A DNA stretch of 42,151 bases, taken from IMG/VR virus record IMGVR_UViG_3300044742_000045, positions 1 to 42,151 of that record. One strand, 5' to 3'. Below are positions 1 through 7,130 of this stretch, piece by piece. The stretch comes from a virus. The translations under genes were made by a program, and so were the position numbers. The notes beneath the pieces are model-generated. The model made no database searches and was not told where the DNA came from. It saw only the letters and a program-made list of their open reading frames with translations. How positions within the stretch are numbered: position 1 is the first letter of the stretch; each line of letters begins with the position of its first letter.

Positions 1-666
1 AACCTAACCTCAGCGGCAGCAACCTCGACGGCTCCATCCGTGACCCTCGCCAGTGCTGTAGGCGATTTGGTACTCGACTTCCTCAGTCAGAACGCCAACA
101 GCCAAGTCTTTACTCCCGGCGCAGGCCAGACAGCGGACTGGGCGCAGTCTCTCACAGGTAATAACCATTACACCGCAGGTAGTAAAGAAGACGGTGCGGC
201 ATCGGTCACGATGTCGTATGGTCTGTCGATTTCAACCCCGTGGTTGTATTCCGCCATCTCGATTCCAGCGGCAGGCACCGCTGGACCTGTCGAGACGCGA
301 GTTACGCAAGATGCGGTCGAAGTTCTCAGCCAGCCTGCGTTACCCGAAGTACGAGTTACACAAGACGCCATCGAACTGCTGAGTCAACCGACTTCAAATG
401 CACGTATCTCGCAATACGCGGTGGAGATACTTCGTGGTGCCGTGGCTCAGGTGTGGATTACACAGGCGACGGTAGAAATCATTACCGTTCCACCCGTTGT
501 AGCTCGTGTGTCACAACTGGCGGTGGAAGTATTGAATTTCCCCATCGCTGAAGCCAGACTTTCGCAAGTTGCGGTTGAAGTGTTGTTGAGACTGCCTCCT
601 GACCCGAGTGACCTGATAGGCCCGTGGATGGGGGATGGGATGGCATCTGGTATCTGGATCGAGTAG
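1..666 (+). CDS. Repeat-containing virion protein, C-terminal part
   Basis: Last 221 codons of a gene that is open at the left edge. A GTG at base 40 exists but has no ribosome binding site, so the true start lies outside the window. A Ser/Thr/Ala/Gly-rich stretch is followed, at about residues 98-196 of the visible part, by six tandem units of 16-20 residues with the core R-[VIL]-[TS]-Q-x-A-V-E-[VI]-L, for example ARVSQLAVEVL. The last residues are rich in Pro, Gly, Trp and Met. Repeated beta-strand units of this kind occur in phage tail and surface proteins. A virion or tail role is inferred from that, and no enzymatic motif is visible. The stop is followed at once by a copy of the 14-bp palindrome and the next ribosome binding site. 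Confidence 0.6.
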   Translation, partial: NLTSAAATSTAPSVTLASAVGDLVLDFLSQNANSQVFTPGAGQTADWAQSLTGNNHYTAGSKEDGAASVTMSYGLSISTPWLYSAISIPAAGTAGPVETRVTQDAVEVLSQPALPEVRVTQDAIELLSQPTSNARISQYAVEILRGAVAQVWITQATVEIITVPPVVARVSQLAVEVLNFPIAEARLSQVAVEVLLRLPPDPSDLIGPWMGDGMASGIWIE

Positions 667-680
667 TGCAATCAATTGCA
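667..680. repeat. 14-bp palindrome, copy 1 (exact)
   Basis: TGCAAT-CA-ATTGCA, exact, in the short gap between a stop codon and the AAGGAG of the next gene. It belongs to a family of eleven dispersed copies. Confidence 0.85.
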
Positions 681-695
681 AAGGAGTGCGTACCC

Positions 696-1097
696 ATGTT
701 GCAGCCACAGGCGATTGCCGAAACGTATGTGCCTCCGGCCCACTGTGTCGCCTTGACCCGGTACTTCTACCCGCCCTCAGAGCGGTCGGACGTGGTGCTG
801 GCACGTCAGCTATTCAGGGCCGAGAAGGTCGTCTCTCAGGTCATCGTGAGGCCCCTACAGGCCCACCAGCGGGAAGCCCTACTGTGTCTGGTGTCCGATG
901 TGGTGGCCGGGTTGGCTGCGGCTCCGGTACGGTTTGAAAAGAGTTTTCTGGTGTCGGCTATCAACAAGGGGATGTTCCAGATCGCATCGGCTGAATTTCA
1001 TGTGTTCTGCTATGCGGACGGAAAGGTACAGACCCGTCTCTGGGAAAAGAGACGGGCCGAGCGGTACCTCTTTGAGCGCGGGGAATTACTCTTCTAA
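696..1097 (+). CDS. Hypothetical protein (133 aa)
   Basis: Start chosen at the ATG preceded by AAAGGAG about 10 bases upstream. An earlier in-frame ATG overlaps the previous gene and has no ribosome binding site. The protein is soluble, with no signal peptide and a basic C-terminal end (EKRRAERYLFERGE). No family is recognised. It ends 12 bases inside the 3' end of the converging leftward gene. It may be a small virion-associated protein because it follows a structural gene directly, but nothing in the sequence proves that. Confidence 0.7.
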   Translation: MLQPQAIAETYVPPAHCVALTRYFYPPSERSDVVLARQLFRAEKVVSQVIVRPLQAHQREALLCLVSDVVAGLAAAPVRFEKSFLVSAINKGMFQIASAEFHVFCYADGKVQTRLWEKRRAERYLFERGELLF

Positions 1098-1406
1098 CGC
1101 TTGCTCGATGGCCGCGCACTCCTTTGTGTAGGCGGGGCCATAAATCTGAGGGAAGCCTTCCGGGGCTTCTGTGCAGACGACGACGGCTTGGTTACAGGCC
1201 AGACAGAAGTTGTTCCAGCGTCCAGCCGGATCGTTGGGACGTTCGTGCCAGCCTGCGAGGTCGTGACCATGCTTGAATGCGGCCTTCTCCGCGTCACGCT
1301 TGCGTTCAGGTAGTTCACCGAACTGGTCGATGGCCTCGTAGTGCTCGACAATGATCTTGCGCTTCGCCTTCACGATGTTCTTACGGCGAACAAACTTTAG
1401 TGCCAT
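1086..1406 (-). CDS. Hypothetical protein with Cys pair (106 aa)
   Basis: One of only two genes on the - strand. AAAGGAG lies 5 bases before the ATG on that strand, and a near-consensus promoter (TTGACA, 17 bp, TATGAT) lies just upstream, so it is a real independent unit. The N-terminus is very basic (about 10 Lys/Arg in the first 18 residues). The middle is charged, and a CLAC motif plus later Cys and His could bind metal. No family recognised. Its orientation against the flow of the block suggests separate, perhaps early, expression. Confidence 0.75.
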   Translation of the reverse strand: MALKFVRRKNIVKAKRKIIVEHYEAIDQFGELPERKRDAEKAAFKHGHDLAGWHERPNDPAGRWNNFCLACNQAVVVCTEAPEGFPQIYGPAYTKECAAIEQALEE

Positions 1407-1447
1407 TTAGACTCCTTTAGGCTATGCTCACTCCTTGAGCTTCATAG

Positions 1448-1476
1448 ATCATATCACAACGCCAACCGTTTGTCAA
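1448..1476 (-). promoter_or_regulatory. Leftward sigma-70 promoter
   Basis: On the - strand TTGACA and TATGAT are 17 bp apart, upstream of the leftward gene. It is back-to-back with a rightward promoter, and both -35 boxes share the extended sequence TAATTTGACA. Confidence 0.85.
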
Positions 1477-1495
1477 ATTAGGCTCAAAACTTAAT

Positions 1496-1525
1496 TTGAC
1501 AACGGGATAGGTCTGGTGCTACGCT
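1496..1525 (+). promoter_or_regulatory. Rightward sigma-70 promoter
   Basis: TTGACA and TACGCT 18 bp apart. The predicted transcript starts a few bases before the ATG at 1546, which rules out the GTG at 1516 as a start. Confidence 0.7.
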
Positions 1526-1545
1526 ACAAGCCGCAATGGAGTGTG

Positions 1546-1791
1546 ATGGAAGACGAACCGCTACCTACGCTGTATAACGTCTGTCAGTTTTTCATGGACG
1601 GATCGTATGAATACGTCTGTCGATTTGTGCCCGTCGAGGAAGCGGCCAAGGCATTTGGCCACTACACACGGTCAGTCGGCGCACGAATTGGTTCGACGGT
1701 GCGCGTCATCATTACAGGGAGCGACGATTGCATTTATGCGGAGTGGAAGTTTGGAGAAGGCTATACGTGGCCGAAGGAGTCGGTGAACTGA
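1546..1791 (+). CDS. Hypothetical protein (81 aa)
   Basis: Start set at the ATG after GGAG because an earlier in-frame GTG lies inside the promoter. Small soluble protein with two central Cys (CQFF and YVCRF) and an alternating hydrophobic pattern (STVRVIITGSDD, then YAEWKF) suggesting a compact alpha/beta fold. No family recognised. First gene of the rightward unit and two bases from the AAA ATPase gene, so it may be co-translated with it. Confidence 0.65.
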   Translation: MEDEPLPTLYNVCQFFMDGSYEYVCRFVPVEEAAKAFGHYTRSVGARIGSTVRVIITGSDDCIYAEWKFGEGYTWPKESVN

Positions 1792-1792
1792 C

Positions 1793-2980
1793 GTGTTGAC
1801 ATTCGACGTGGCATTCAAAGCGCATCTGCCGTTTATCGGCATCCACACGGATGATCCGGTGAATGTGAAGACGGTGCTCCAATTTATGAGTGGTAAGGCA
1901 TTCATGCCGTTGCCCACCGCCAAAAATGCCCCGATTGGGGACATGTATCTATGGTTCACGGAAGATATGACACAGGTGACCGTGGACATGTATCGGAAGC
2001 TCTGTGCGGCCACCGCGTCAGCGGTTGTCATCAACCCAGACAAGTCGTCGTCACTGGTGTATGACACCGGCACGTTGCTGGTCCCGTCCGTGTTCCATAT
2101 GGATTATCTGGCCCAGTTCGTGGAAAAGGATCAGATCCCTGTTATTGCTCAGCAATTGAAGGGTTTGTCGCTGAAAACGGCTCAAGAGGTCGTGCAGTTG
2201 ACGATGGCCCGAGTGCAGTCAATTGCACCGCAAGAGGTCCGGAAGACCCGGCAGATGATGGGTGGGGAGACCCCCGGTCTGACCCAGCTTGACACGGACT
2301 ACGACTTCTACGAGTGGCCAGCCGCCCTACAGGAGTGGTTGAACCTGAATGATCCATACTTCCTTGATGTGAACACGCCACAGGTGTTGCAGCCCCGTGG
2401 CCTGTTGCTGGCCGGGGAGGCAGGCACGGGTAAGAGCATGGCGGCACGGGTGCTGGCGAAGCACTGGGACGTGCCCTTGTTCCGTCTGGATGTCTCGACC
2501 AGCCTGAACCGGTATCTCGGAGAATCCGAGAGCCGCATCGCCAGAAACCTGAACGTCATCGAGCAGAACGCGCCGTGTGTCTGGTTGCTGGACGAAGCCG
2601 AGAAGTTGTTCAACACGCAGGGCGACGAAGGCACGACTCAGCGTATCCTGAGTCAGATGCTCTGGTGGTTGCAGGAGCATCGGTCCAGAGTCCTGACCAT
2701 CATGACGACCAACAATCTGGAGGTCATCCCGAAGGAGTTGTATCGAGCGGAGCGGCTGGATAAGGTGCTCCATCTCGAAAAGCTCTCCTTGTCGGCGGCG
2801 AAGCAGTTTGCCGCAAAAGTCTACGAATCGGTGGTGCAGTCGCCGCTACCGATCAAGAGACAGAAGGTGATCCGGGATTTGCTGGACAAGGGTGACAAGG
2901 GCACGTATGCTCACGCCGAAGTGCGGGTGCTGGTCTACGAGCTTGTGAAAAAGAGTGGGTGGTTGGACCCGGAGAAATGA
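1793..2980 (+). CDS. AAA ATPase, Ycf46-like
   Basis: An N-terminal region of about 190 residues without recognised motifs precedes one AAA+ module. Walker A is GEAGTGKS (residues 208-215), then the pore-region motif YLGESESRIARNL, Walker B WLLDEAEKL (Asp267/Glu268), a sensor-1 Asn in MTTNNLEVIP and an arginine-rich segment LYRAERLDKVLHL. The order and wording resemble the Ycf46 group of AAA proteins found in cyanobacteria, plastids and phages. ATP-driven remodelling of a protein or nucleoprotein is expected, but the substrate is unknown. Start is GTG at 1793 or TTG at 1796, right after the previous stop. A copy of the 14-bp palindrome lies inside the gene, encoding VQSIA. Confidence 0.85.
   Translation: MLTFDVAFKAHLPFIGIHTDDPVNVKTVLQFMSGKAFMPLPTAKNAPIGDMYLWFTEDMTQVTVDMYRKLCAATASAVVINPDKSSSLVYDTGTLLVPSVFHMDYLAQFVEKDQIPVIAQQLKGLSLKTAQEVVQLTMARVQSIAPQEVRKTRQMMGGETPGLTQLDTDYDFYEWPAALQEWLNLNDPYFLDVNTPQVLQPRGLLLAGEAGTGKSMAARVLAKHWDVPLFRLDVSTSLNRYLGESESRIARNLNVIEQNAPCVWLLDEAEKLFNTQGDEGTTQRILSQMLWWLQEHRSRVLTIMTTNNLEVIPKELYRAERLDKVLHLEKLSLSAAKQFAAKVYESVVQSPLPIKRQKVIRDLLDKGDKGTYAHAEVRVLVYELVKKSGWLDPEK
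2214..2227. repeat. 14-bp palindrome, copy 2 (one mismatch)
   Basis: TGCAGTCAATTGCA inside the AAA ATPase gene, read as V-Q-S-I-A. Confidence 0.7.
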
Positions 2981-2982
2981 CC

Positions 2983-3291
2983 ATGAAAATGCCTGACGAA
3001 TTGATTGCAGCAACCAAGAAAGCGTTGCGGAGTCTCGATGCGTCACATGTCTACGTGGGCATCGTCGGTAATCATCCCGTAGACGAGGCACGCATTCAAT
3101 TTCTGATTGAGTTGGGGCACTGTGTGTTGACCGGGAAGACGATTGTCATTCCGGTGCCCTATGGCATGGATGTGCCGCCGAAGTTGGCAGCGGTGGCAGA
3201 TCGAATTGTCCGGTATGACCCGAACCGCATAGAGACGCTGGAGCACAATCTTGCGGTGGCCTTGACGGAGATGGGAATCAACCGGCAATGA
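2983..3291 (+). CDS. Possible nucleotide-binding Rossmann protein (102 aa)
   Basis: Start at the ATG 8 bases after GGAG; ATG 2977 is too close to that site. The pattern is VYVGIVGN, then DEARIQFLIELGHCVLTGKT, then IVIPVPYG, then ADRIVRYDP: a beta strand, a helix with an acidic residue, a strand and a 'GK' turn, as in nucleoside 2-deoxyribosyltransferase-like and related SLOG/TIR-like folds. The protein is shorter than a full deoxyribosyltransferase (about 150 aa) and a catalytic Glu cannot be fixed by eye. The function is therefore only suggested: handling or sensing of a nucleotide. It closes the unit that begins at 1546. Confidence 0.6.
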   Translation: MKMPDELIAATKKALRSLDASHVYVGIVGNHPVDEARIQFLIELGHCVLTGKTIVIPVPYGMDVPPKLAAVADRIVRYDPNRIETLEHNLAVALTEMGINRQ

Positions 3292-3295
3292 CCAC

Positions 3296-3324
3296 TTGAC
3301 AAACGAAATGCCCAGTGCTATTCT
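3296..3324 (+). promoter_or_regulatory. Sigma-70 promoter
   Basis: TTGACA and TATTCT, 17 bp apart, with the shared AAA after the -35 box. It drives the unit starting at 3364. Confidence 0.85.
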
Positions 3325-3363
3325 ACTGACCGGGCAAATTAGCCCAGTCAATGGAGTGAAACG

Positions 3364-4014
3364 ATGAGTGAACTGTTACGTTACGTCGGAAGTCGCAACG
3401 AATATCTGGACATCGCTACCCGTGGCGGGGGTGTCACAGCCGAAGGTGTGTCGCCACCGGACGAATTCTTGGGCATCAGTGCGGACTACGCAATCCACCC
3501 GAAAGGTGTGGGGTGTCTGATTATCCGATTCGTGGTCCATGGCGCAGGTGCCAACCCGAAGAATTACAAGCATCTGACTTATCGGGAGTCGGCCAAGTTC
3601 TTGATCCGGGCCACGAAGACGACCGGAGCGGAACTGTTCAAGGGCTACCGGCTCAACAAGATCGCCATCCCTGTCTTCCAGCCGCCCGTGCGGCCACAGG
3701 AAGTGGAGAAGTTCGCGGAGAAGCTCAACGTATGGGCGTTGGTGGAAGCGTGGATCGTGGAGACCGTGCAGGCCGAAGGATTTGTTCTGGTCGCCCCGGA
3801 TCTTCAGAGTGTGCTTCGCCTGATGGTGTGTGGAGAATCCACCCCGGAAGATGCCGTCAAATCGGTGATTGAATTTCCGAACTTGAGTGCTCCGGAACAG
3901 CAAGCGTTCGCAAACTCACAGGCGCAGAAGCCTGAAGAGGACGAGGAAGATCCGGACAAGGAAGATCCGGACGAAGATGACGACGACGCGAAAGAAAAGG
4001 ACTGGCTGAACTAA
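3364..4014 (+). CDS. Hypothetical protein with acidic tail (216 aa)
   Basis: First gene after a strong promoter; GGAG lies 8 bases before the ATG. About 190 residues of mixed alpha/beta sequence are followed by a very acidic C-terminal tail (about residues 190-212, mostly Asp/Glu with Pro). Acidic tails are typical of DNA mimics and of single-strand-binding or chaperone-interacting proteins, but no family is recognised. Two small genes follow with gaps of 3 bases or a 1-base overlap, so the three are probably one transcript. Confidence 0.7.
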   Translation: MSELLRYVGSRNEYLDIATRGGGVTAEGVSPPDEFLGISADYAIHPKGVGCLIIRFVVHGAGANPKNYKHLTYRESAKFLIRATKTTGAELFKGYRLNKIAIPVFQPPVRPQEVEKFAEKLNVWALVEAWIVETVQAEGFVLVAPDLQSVLRLMVCGESTPEDAVKSVIEFPNLSAPEQQAFANSQAQKPEEDEEDPDKEDPDEDDDDAKEKDWLN

Positions 4015-4017
4015 CCT

Positions 4018-4305
4018 ATGGCAACAGCAACGGCTGAGAAAGCAGTAGCGCATTGCAAGTATTGTGGGAAGGAACAGGATATCGCAGGGATGACCAGTTT
4101 CGTGCGATTGTCCTGTAATCACACCATGATTGAGAAGGGCGAGTCTTTTTACAAGCTGGCGTTAGACACGGCGCGTTTGGATTACGCAGCCGCGAAAGAA
4201 CGTCTGGCCCAGAAGCAGAAAGAACTGGCTGAGTTGGAGAAAGAAATCAACCAACTCAACCGAGTCATCATCGAGTTGGGTTGTTTACTAGGAGAGGGGG
4301 AGTGA
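4018..4305 (+). CDS. Zinc-finger plus coiled-coil protein (95 aa)
   Basis: N-terminal CKYC and a later C-x-H give a plausible one-metal site (residues 13-36). The rest is a long amphipathic helix with heptads (about residues 55-85, RLAQKQKELAELEKEI), a likely coiled coil for dimerisation. The stop overlaps the start of the next gene by one base, so translation is coupled. A role as a small adaptor or regulator is inference. Confidence 0.7.
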   Translation: MATATAEKAVAHCKYCGKEQDIAGMTSFVRLSCNHTMIEKGESFYKLALDTARLDYAAAKERLAQKQKELAELEKEINQLNRVIIELGCLLGEGE

Positions 4306-5120
4306 TGGCACAGAAACTATCGCTGGCAGATAGGCTGCTAGCGAAGCTCGGGAAGCTCGGTGTTTCCCAGCGAAAAGCAAAAGAGTTGGCCAAGGGTTTG
4401 GCACCTACGGCGGCTCGACAGACGGTCTCAGGCACGGTGACTGGCAAGCTGGAAGCCCGTCTTCTGAAGCTGGGACTGACTGAGCGGAAGGCCAAGGAGC
4501 TAGCCAAGGGTCTGGCTCCGCTGGTCAGGGCGTCCATCAAGGGCAAGGTCAAGAAGGCGGCGAAGACGCTGGACGACGTGTCTGATCAGGACGTGAACGA
4601 GACGGTAGACGAAGCGGTGGATGAGGCCGAGGATGCCGAACTGGACAAGGTGGCCCCGAGGGTAAACGGGCACCGTGTCAGGCTCGACCTACCGGTGGTG
4701 ACCCGGTCCCAGTGGCAGCACGCGCCCACCAAGGGTGTCGAGTTGCTGAGGGTCATGGATGGCCTGTCCACCAGTCGGACCTACCTTGTGGCGTCTGTCA
4801 AGAGCGAGACGGGCATCGTGGCGGTACGCCAGTTGAACAGTGACTGGTATAACGTCAAGTTCTACCCGACGATGGCGTTCTGGAACAAGACGCGGCAGGA
4901 ACTGACGGATCTGGGAGGTCAGGACTTCCTGTCTCGGGAGTGGTATGAGCGGTGCCATTGCAGTCCCCGTGCGTTGGAGCGGGTGCTGGGCCAGTTGGAA
5001 ATCGATGGGAAGCCGAAGTCACGGATGACACGACTCATCGACCGGTTCAAGACGGTGGCGGCGAAGCCATTGATCAGGGCGTTCGATTACCTGCACAAGC
5101 GGGTGTCCACCGCCGCGTAG
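4305..5120 (+). CDS. Hypothetical protein with duplicated helical motif (271 aa)
   Basis: Start at the ATG overlapping the previous stop, after GGGGGAG. The N-terminal quarter has the same motif twice: LGVSQRKAKELAKGLAP and LGLTERKAKELAKGLAP, each preceded by LxKLxKLG or a similar leucine-lysine segment. An acidic linker follows (about residues 90-112), then a beta-rich domain of about 150 residues with YLVASVKS and a Cys-x-Cys (CHC). The Lys-rich duplicated helices could bind nucleic acid. No family recognised. Confidence 0.7.
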   Translation: MAQKLSLADRLLAKLGKLGVSQRKAKELAKGLAPTAARQTVSGTVTGKLEARLLKLGLTERKAKELAKGLAPLVRASIKGKVKKAAKTLDDVSDQDVNETVDEAVDEAEDAELDKVAPRVNGHRVRLDLPVVTRSQWQHAPTKGVELLRVMDGLSTSRTYLVASVKSETGIVAVRQLNSDWYNVKFYPTMAFWNKTRQELTDLGGQDFLSREWYERCHCSPRALERVLGQLEIDGKPKSRMTRLIDRFKTVAAKPLIRAFDYLHKRVSTAA

Positions 5121-5124
5121 TTAT

Positions 5125-5233
5125 GTGGGGATAGCTCAGAGTAGAGCACCGGATCGAAGTAACAGCAAGTAGGGTCATGAACCGAACGCTATGAAAACAT
5201 CCGGAGGTCATAGGTCAACGCCCTATTCCCCAC
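5125..5233 (+). tRNA. tRNA-like sequence with expanded anticodon loop
   Basis: A 7-bp acceptor stem (GTGGGGA with TCCCCAC), a 4-bp D stem (GCTC with GAGC) in the usual TAGCTCAG context, a 5-bp anticodon stem (CCGGA with TCCGG) and a 5-bp T stem (ATAGG with CCTAT) occur in tRNA order and spacing. Two parts deviate. The anticodon loop is 46 nt instead of 7, with internal hairpins, and the T loop (TCAACGC) lacks the usual first T. No CCA directly follows the discriminator. It may be an intron-bearing tRNA, a decayed tRNA or a tRNA mimic. No anticodon can be assigned. The short D loop (6 nt) also argues against a normal tRNA. Confidence 0.5.
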
Positions 5234-5240
5234 TCTCCAT

Positions 5241-5337
5241 CTCGGCGTGAGTCGCTGGGTAAGTACGGCCCATCCACTCACGGTAAGTACCGTCTGGCAC
5301 CGAACGGTCGAGATTCGGTGCATTTTTCTGGAGTCTT
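5241..5337 (+). promoter_or_regulatory. Structured leader RNA, copy 1
   Basis: A leader of about 97 nt ending at an ATG. Stem 1 is CGTGAGT with ACTCACG (7 bp). GGTAAGTAC follows, then stem 2, GCACCGAA with TTCGGTGC (8 bp, loop CGGTCGAGA), five T residues and TGGAG. A second leader with compensatory changes in both stems precedes a PEP-CTERM gene at 23198. The T run could also make stem 2 an intrinsic terminator or attenuator. Confidence 0.6.
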
Positions 5338-5505
5338 ATGGTTCTGGTCAAACCAAGACGATGCCGATTCTGTGGCAGTGTGTCATATCCACCCGCCACG
5401 TATATTCACCACAAGTCCAAGTGTCTGGTAATGAAAAAGAAGGGCCGTAAGAGTGTCTTCACGGTGAGCGGTGGACGACCCGAGAGTGGCCGGAGGAAGT
5501 TTTGA
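5338..5505 (+). CDS. Small zinc-finger protein (55 aa)
   Basis: ATG 4 bases after GGAG. The N-terminal half reads CRFCG, then H-H-K-S-K-C, giving C-x2-C and H/C ligands for one zinc. The C-terminal half is basic (KKKGRK, SGRRKF). The TGA shares its last base with the ATG of the next gene (TGATG), typical of coupled translation and good support that both are real. It follows the structured leader RNA directly and is probably controlled by it. A nucleic-acid-binding role is inference. Confidence 0.65.
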   Translation: MVLVKPRRCRFCGSVSYPPATYIHHKSKCLVMKKKGRKSVFTVSGGRPESGRRKF

Positions 5506-5699
5506 TGTTCTCCAAGATGCCGTTGAAGTGTTGCATCTGCGGTGTGGACTACGAAGCCTCTGTCACCGCCCGGTGGCAGAAGTTCACGGCGGGTGTGTGC
5601 GGCGAAGATTGTTTTGACGAGAAGAACTGGCGACGAACCCTGTCCATCATGGGGAAGACCTATTACCCACGTCCTGTGAGGAATAATGACCCAGCTTGA
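5505..5699 (+). CDS. Small zinc-ribbon protein (64 aa)
   Basis: ATG overlapping the previous stop, with GGAGGA 9 bases upstream. CCICG near residue 9 and C-x3-C (CGEDC) near residue 33 form a likely four-cysteine zinc ribbon, with R-x-W-Q-K-F between, as in small phage or archaeal zinc ribbons. It overlaps the start of the replication protein gene by 14 bases. Function unknown. Confidence 0.7.
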   Translation: MFSKMPLKCCICGVDYEASVTARWQKFTAGVCGEDCFDEKNWRRTLSIMGKTYYPRPVRNNDPA

Positions 5700-6582
5700 A
5701 GGTATGAAGGTGGCCGGGGATATTGTGGCGTGGGCACTGCTGTCTCGGATTATCGAAGTGTCGGCCCAGCCTAACGTATACTGGATCGCCAAGACTCGCG
5801 TGCAATGGATGGCCGAAACGGGCTTGACGCTCAAGCAATACAACCGGTGCATCCGGGTGCTAGAGAAGAAGAATCTGATTATCGTCAAAATTATGAAACA
5901 CGAGGGCCTAACTATGACCCACGTGAGGATGGGACCATCCCATTGTTCCCAAAGGGAACAACCAAATCGATTCATTAAATACATTGATCACAGTAAAGAA
6001 GTATTAAAGAAAGAAAGTGATCACTGTATTGGCGATGCAAGCATCGCCAGAGCAGGAGAGTTAGTATCAATAGAGCACGGGGGTATAGAAGAAGGGAATA
6101 AGGAGAAGGAAGGGAATAAGGAGAATACGGGGTGGTTAATGAAAGCCACAGAAGTATTGAAGAACCATAAAGGTGGTGGAGTAGAAGGGAGTTTGGAGGC
6201 GTACTGGAAGTCCCGGTGTGCGCTCGTCTCCAATGAGTATCAGCGTCCTCTGACTGGGAAGGAGCGCGGACAATTGAAGCAGTTGTCCAAGTATTTGGGG
6301 ACTGAGACGAAACCCGTGATTGCCTATGCGGTCGAGCACTGGTTGAAATTCAGCACGCACGCAGCCATTTCGGCGGGGACGGTAGGGGCTGAGAGCCCCC
6401 ATATTGGATTTTTATTGAAGTACCATGCGGTGGCAGTGAATTTGCTTCACCCTGTTGAGAAGCCACCGGTCGTGGTGGAACTACCCGTGCAATCAATTGC
6501 ACCGGTCGCGGAGAAAGTGGAAGTCCATGCAATTTCTCTGAAGGAGTTGGAGGAAATGCTGGACGGACTGAAATCTCCGTGA
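5686..6582 (+). CDS. Putative replication initiator, winged helix (lambda O-like position)
   Basis: Residues 10-85 have the pattern of a phage replication winged helix: a helix (VAWALLSRI), WIAKTRVQWMAETGLTLKQYN (helix-turn-helix), then a recognition-type segment ending in KNLIIVKIMKHEG. A low-complexity region follows, then a helical C-terminal domain. The gene sits two genes upstream of the replicative helicase, as initiators do in lambda-like replication blocks. The middle of the gene (about 5940-6130) is clearly AT-rich and packed with direct and inverted repeats, as in the origin inside lambda O. A palindrome copy near the 3' end encodes VQSIA. Initiator function is inferred from context and fold. 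Confidence 0.6.
   Translation: MTQLEGMKVAGDIVAWALLSRIIEVSAQPNVYWIAKTRVQWMAETGLTLKQYNRCIRVLEKKNLIIVKIMKHEGLTMTHVRMGPSHCSQREQPNRFIKYIDHSKEVLKKESDHCIGDASIARAGELVSIEHGGIEEGNKEKEGNKENTGWLMKATEVLKNHKGGGVEGSLEAYWKSRCALVSNEYQRPLTGKERGQLKQLSKYLGTETKPVIAYAVEHWLKFSTHAAISAGTVGAESPHIGFLLKYHAVAVNLLHPVEKPPVVVELPVQSIAPVAEKVEVHAISLKELEEMLDGLKSP
5943..6125. other. Origin-like repeat cluster inside the initiator gene
   Basis: AT-rich segment with an 8-bp hairpin TTGTTCCC/GGGAACAA; a direct repeat TGATCACAGTA / TGATCACTGTA 33 bp apart (three helical turns); an 8-bp hairpin GGCGATGC/GCATCGCC; and two copies of GAAGGGAATAAGGAGAA 18 bp apart. Iterons beside an AT-rich stretch within an initiator gene are the layout of the lambda origin. 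That it is the origin is inference. Confidence 0.5.
6488..6501. repeat. 14-bp palindrome, copy 3 (exact)
   Basis: TGCAATCAATTGCA inside the 3' part of the initiator gene, read as V-Q-S-I-A. Confidence 0.85.
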
Positions 6583-6593
6583 AGGAGCCAAAC

Positions 6594-7130
6594 GTGACCC
6601 TCGGAATGCTAGACGCGAAGGAGCATGATCGGATTATTGCCGACTTCGAACAGGTGTGTACCACGGCGGGGATTCAGGGCCATTTCATGTATGAATCCGC
6701 CAAGAAGTATTGTGGACCTATCGAGGTCGATTGGATCACCAAGTTCTGGGCCTACAAGGCACACGGGTGCCCCGGTCTGGTGCTGCATGGGGTGACCAAG
6801 CCGGATACACGCTGCCAGTCGATTGCGGCGGCATTGGTGCGGAACTACGTCGATGCACGGGTGATTCCGTTGAACACGTTGATTGAGAGCATGATGAATG
6901 GTGGGACGGCCCCGGCACCCACCGTGTTGCTCATCCCGAACCTTTACATGCTGGCGATGAGCAAGAACGTCCCGCCGTGGCGGATTCAGGTGATGTACGA
7001 CCTGTTGCTGGAACGAGCCATCAAGAACAAGCCAACCGTGGTGTATGTGGAGGACGTGAAGGGATTGACGTCAATGTATGGCGCTCCGTTCGCGGATTTT
7101 CTCAGCCGGTTCACGCTGGTGGAAAAGTAA
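6594..7130 (+). CDS. Putative helicase loader, DnaC-like with altered P-loop (178 aa)
   Basis: GTG at 6594 is chosen because AAGGAG ends 6 bases before it. The order of hydrophobic segments follows DnaC/DnaA-type loaders: CPGLVLHG where Walker A should begin, VIPLNTLIESMMNG like the DnaC 'L-x-x-L' segment, TVLLIPNL at Walker B and KPTVVYVED at sensor 1. The P-loop itself is GVTKPDTRCQ, without GK[ST], and the Walker B acidic pair is missing, so ATP binding may be lost. It lies between the initiator and the replicative helicase, the usual loader position. The assignment rests on context and on this faint pattern. Confidence 0.5.
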   Translation: MTLGMLDAKEHDRIIADFEQVCTTAGIQGHFMYESAKKYCGPIEVDWITKFWAYKAHGCPGLVLHGVTKPDTRCQSIAAALVRNYVDARVIPLNTLIESMMNGGTAPAPTVLLIPNLYMLAMSKNVPPWRIQVMYDLLLERAIKNKPTVVYVEDVKGLTSMYGAPFADFLSRFTLVEK

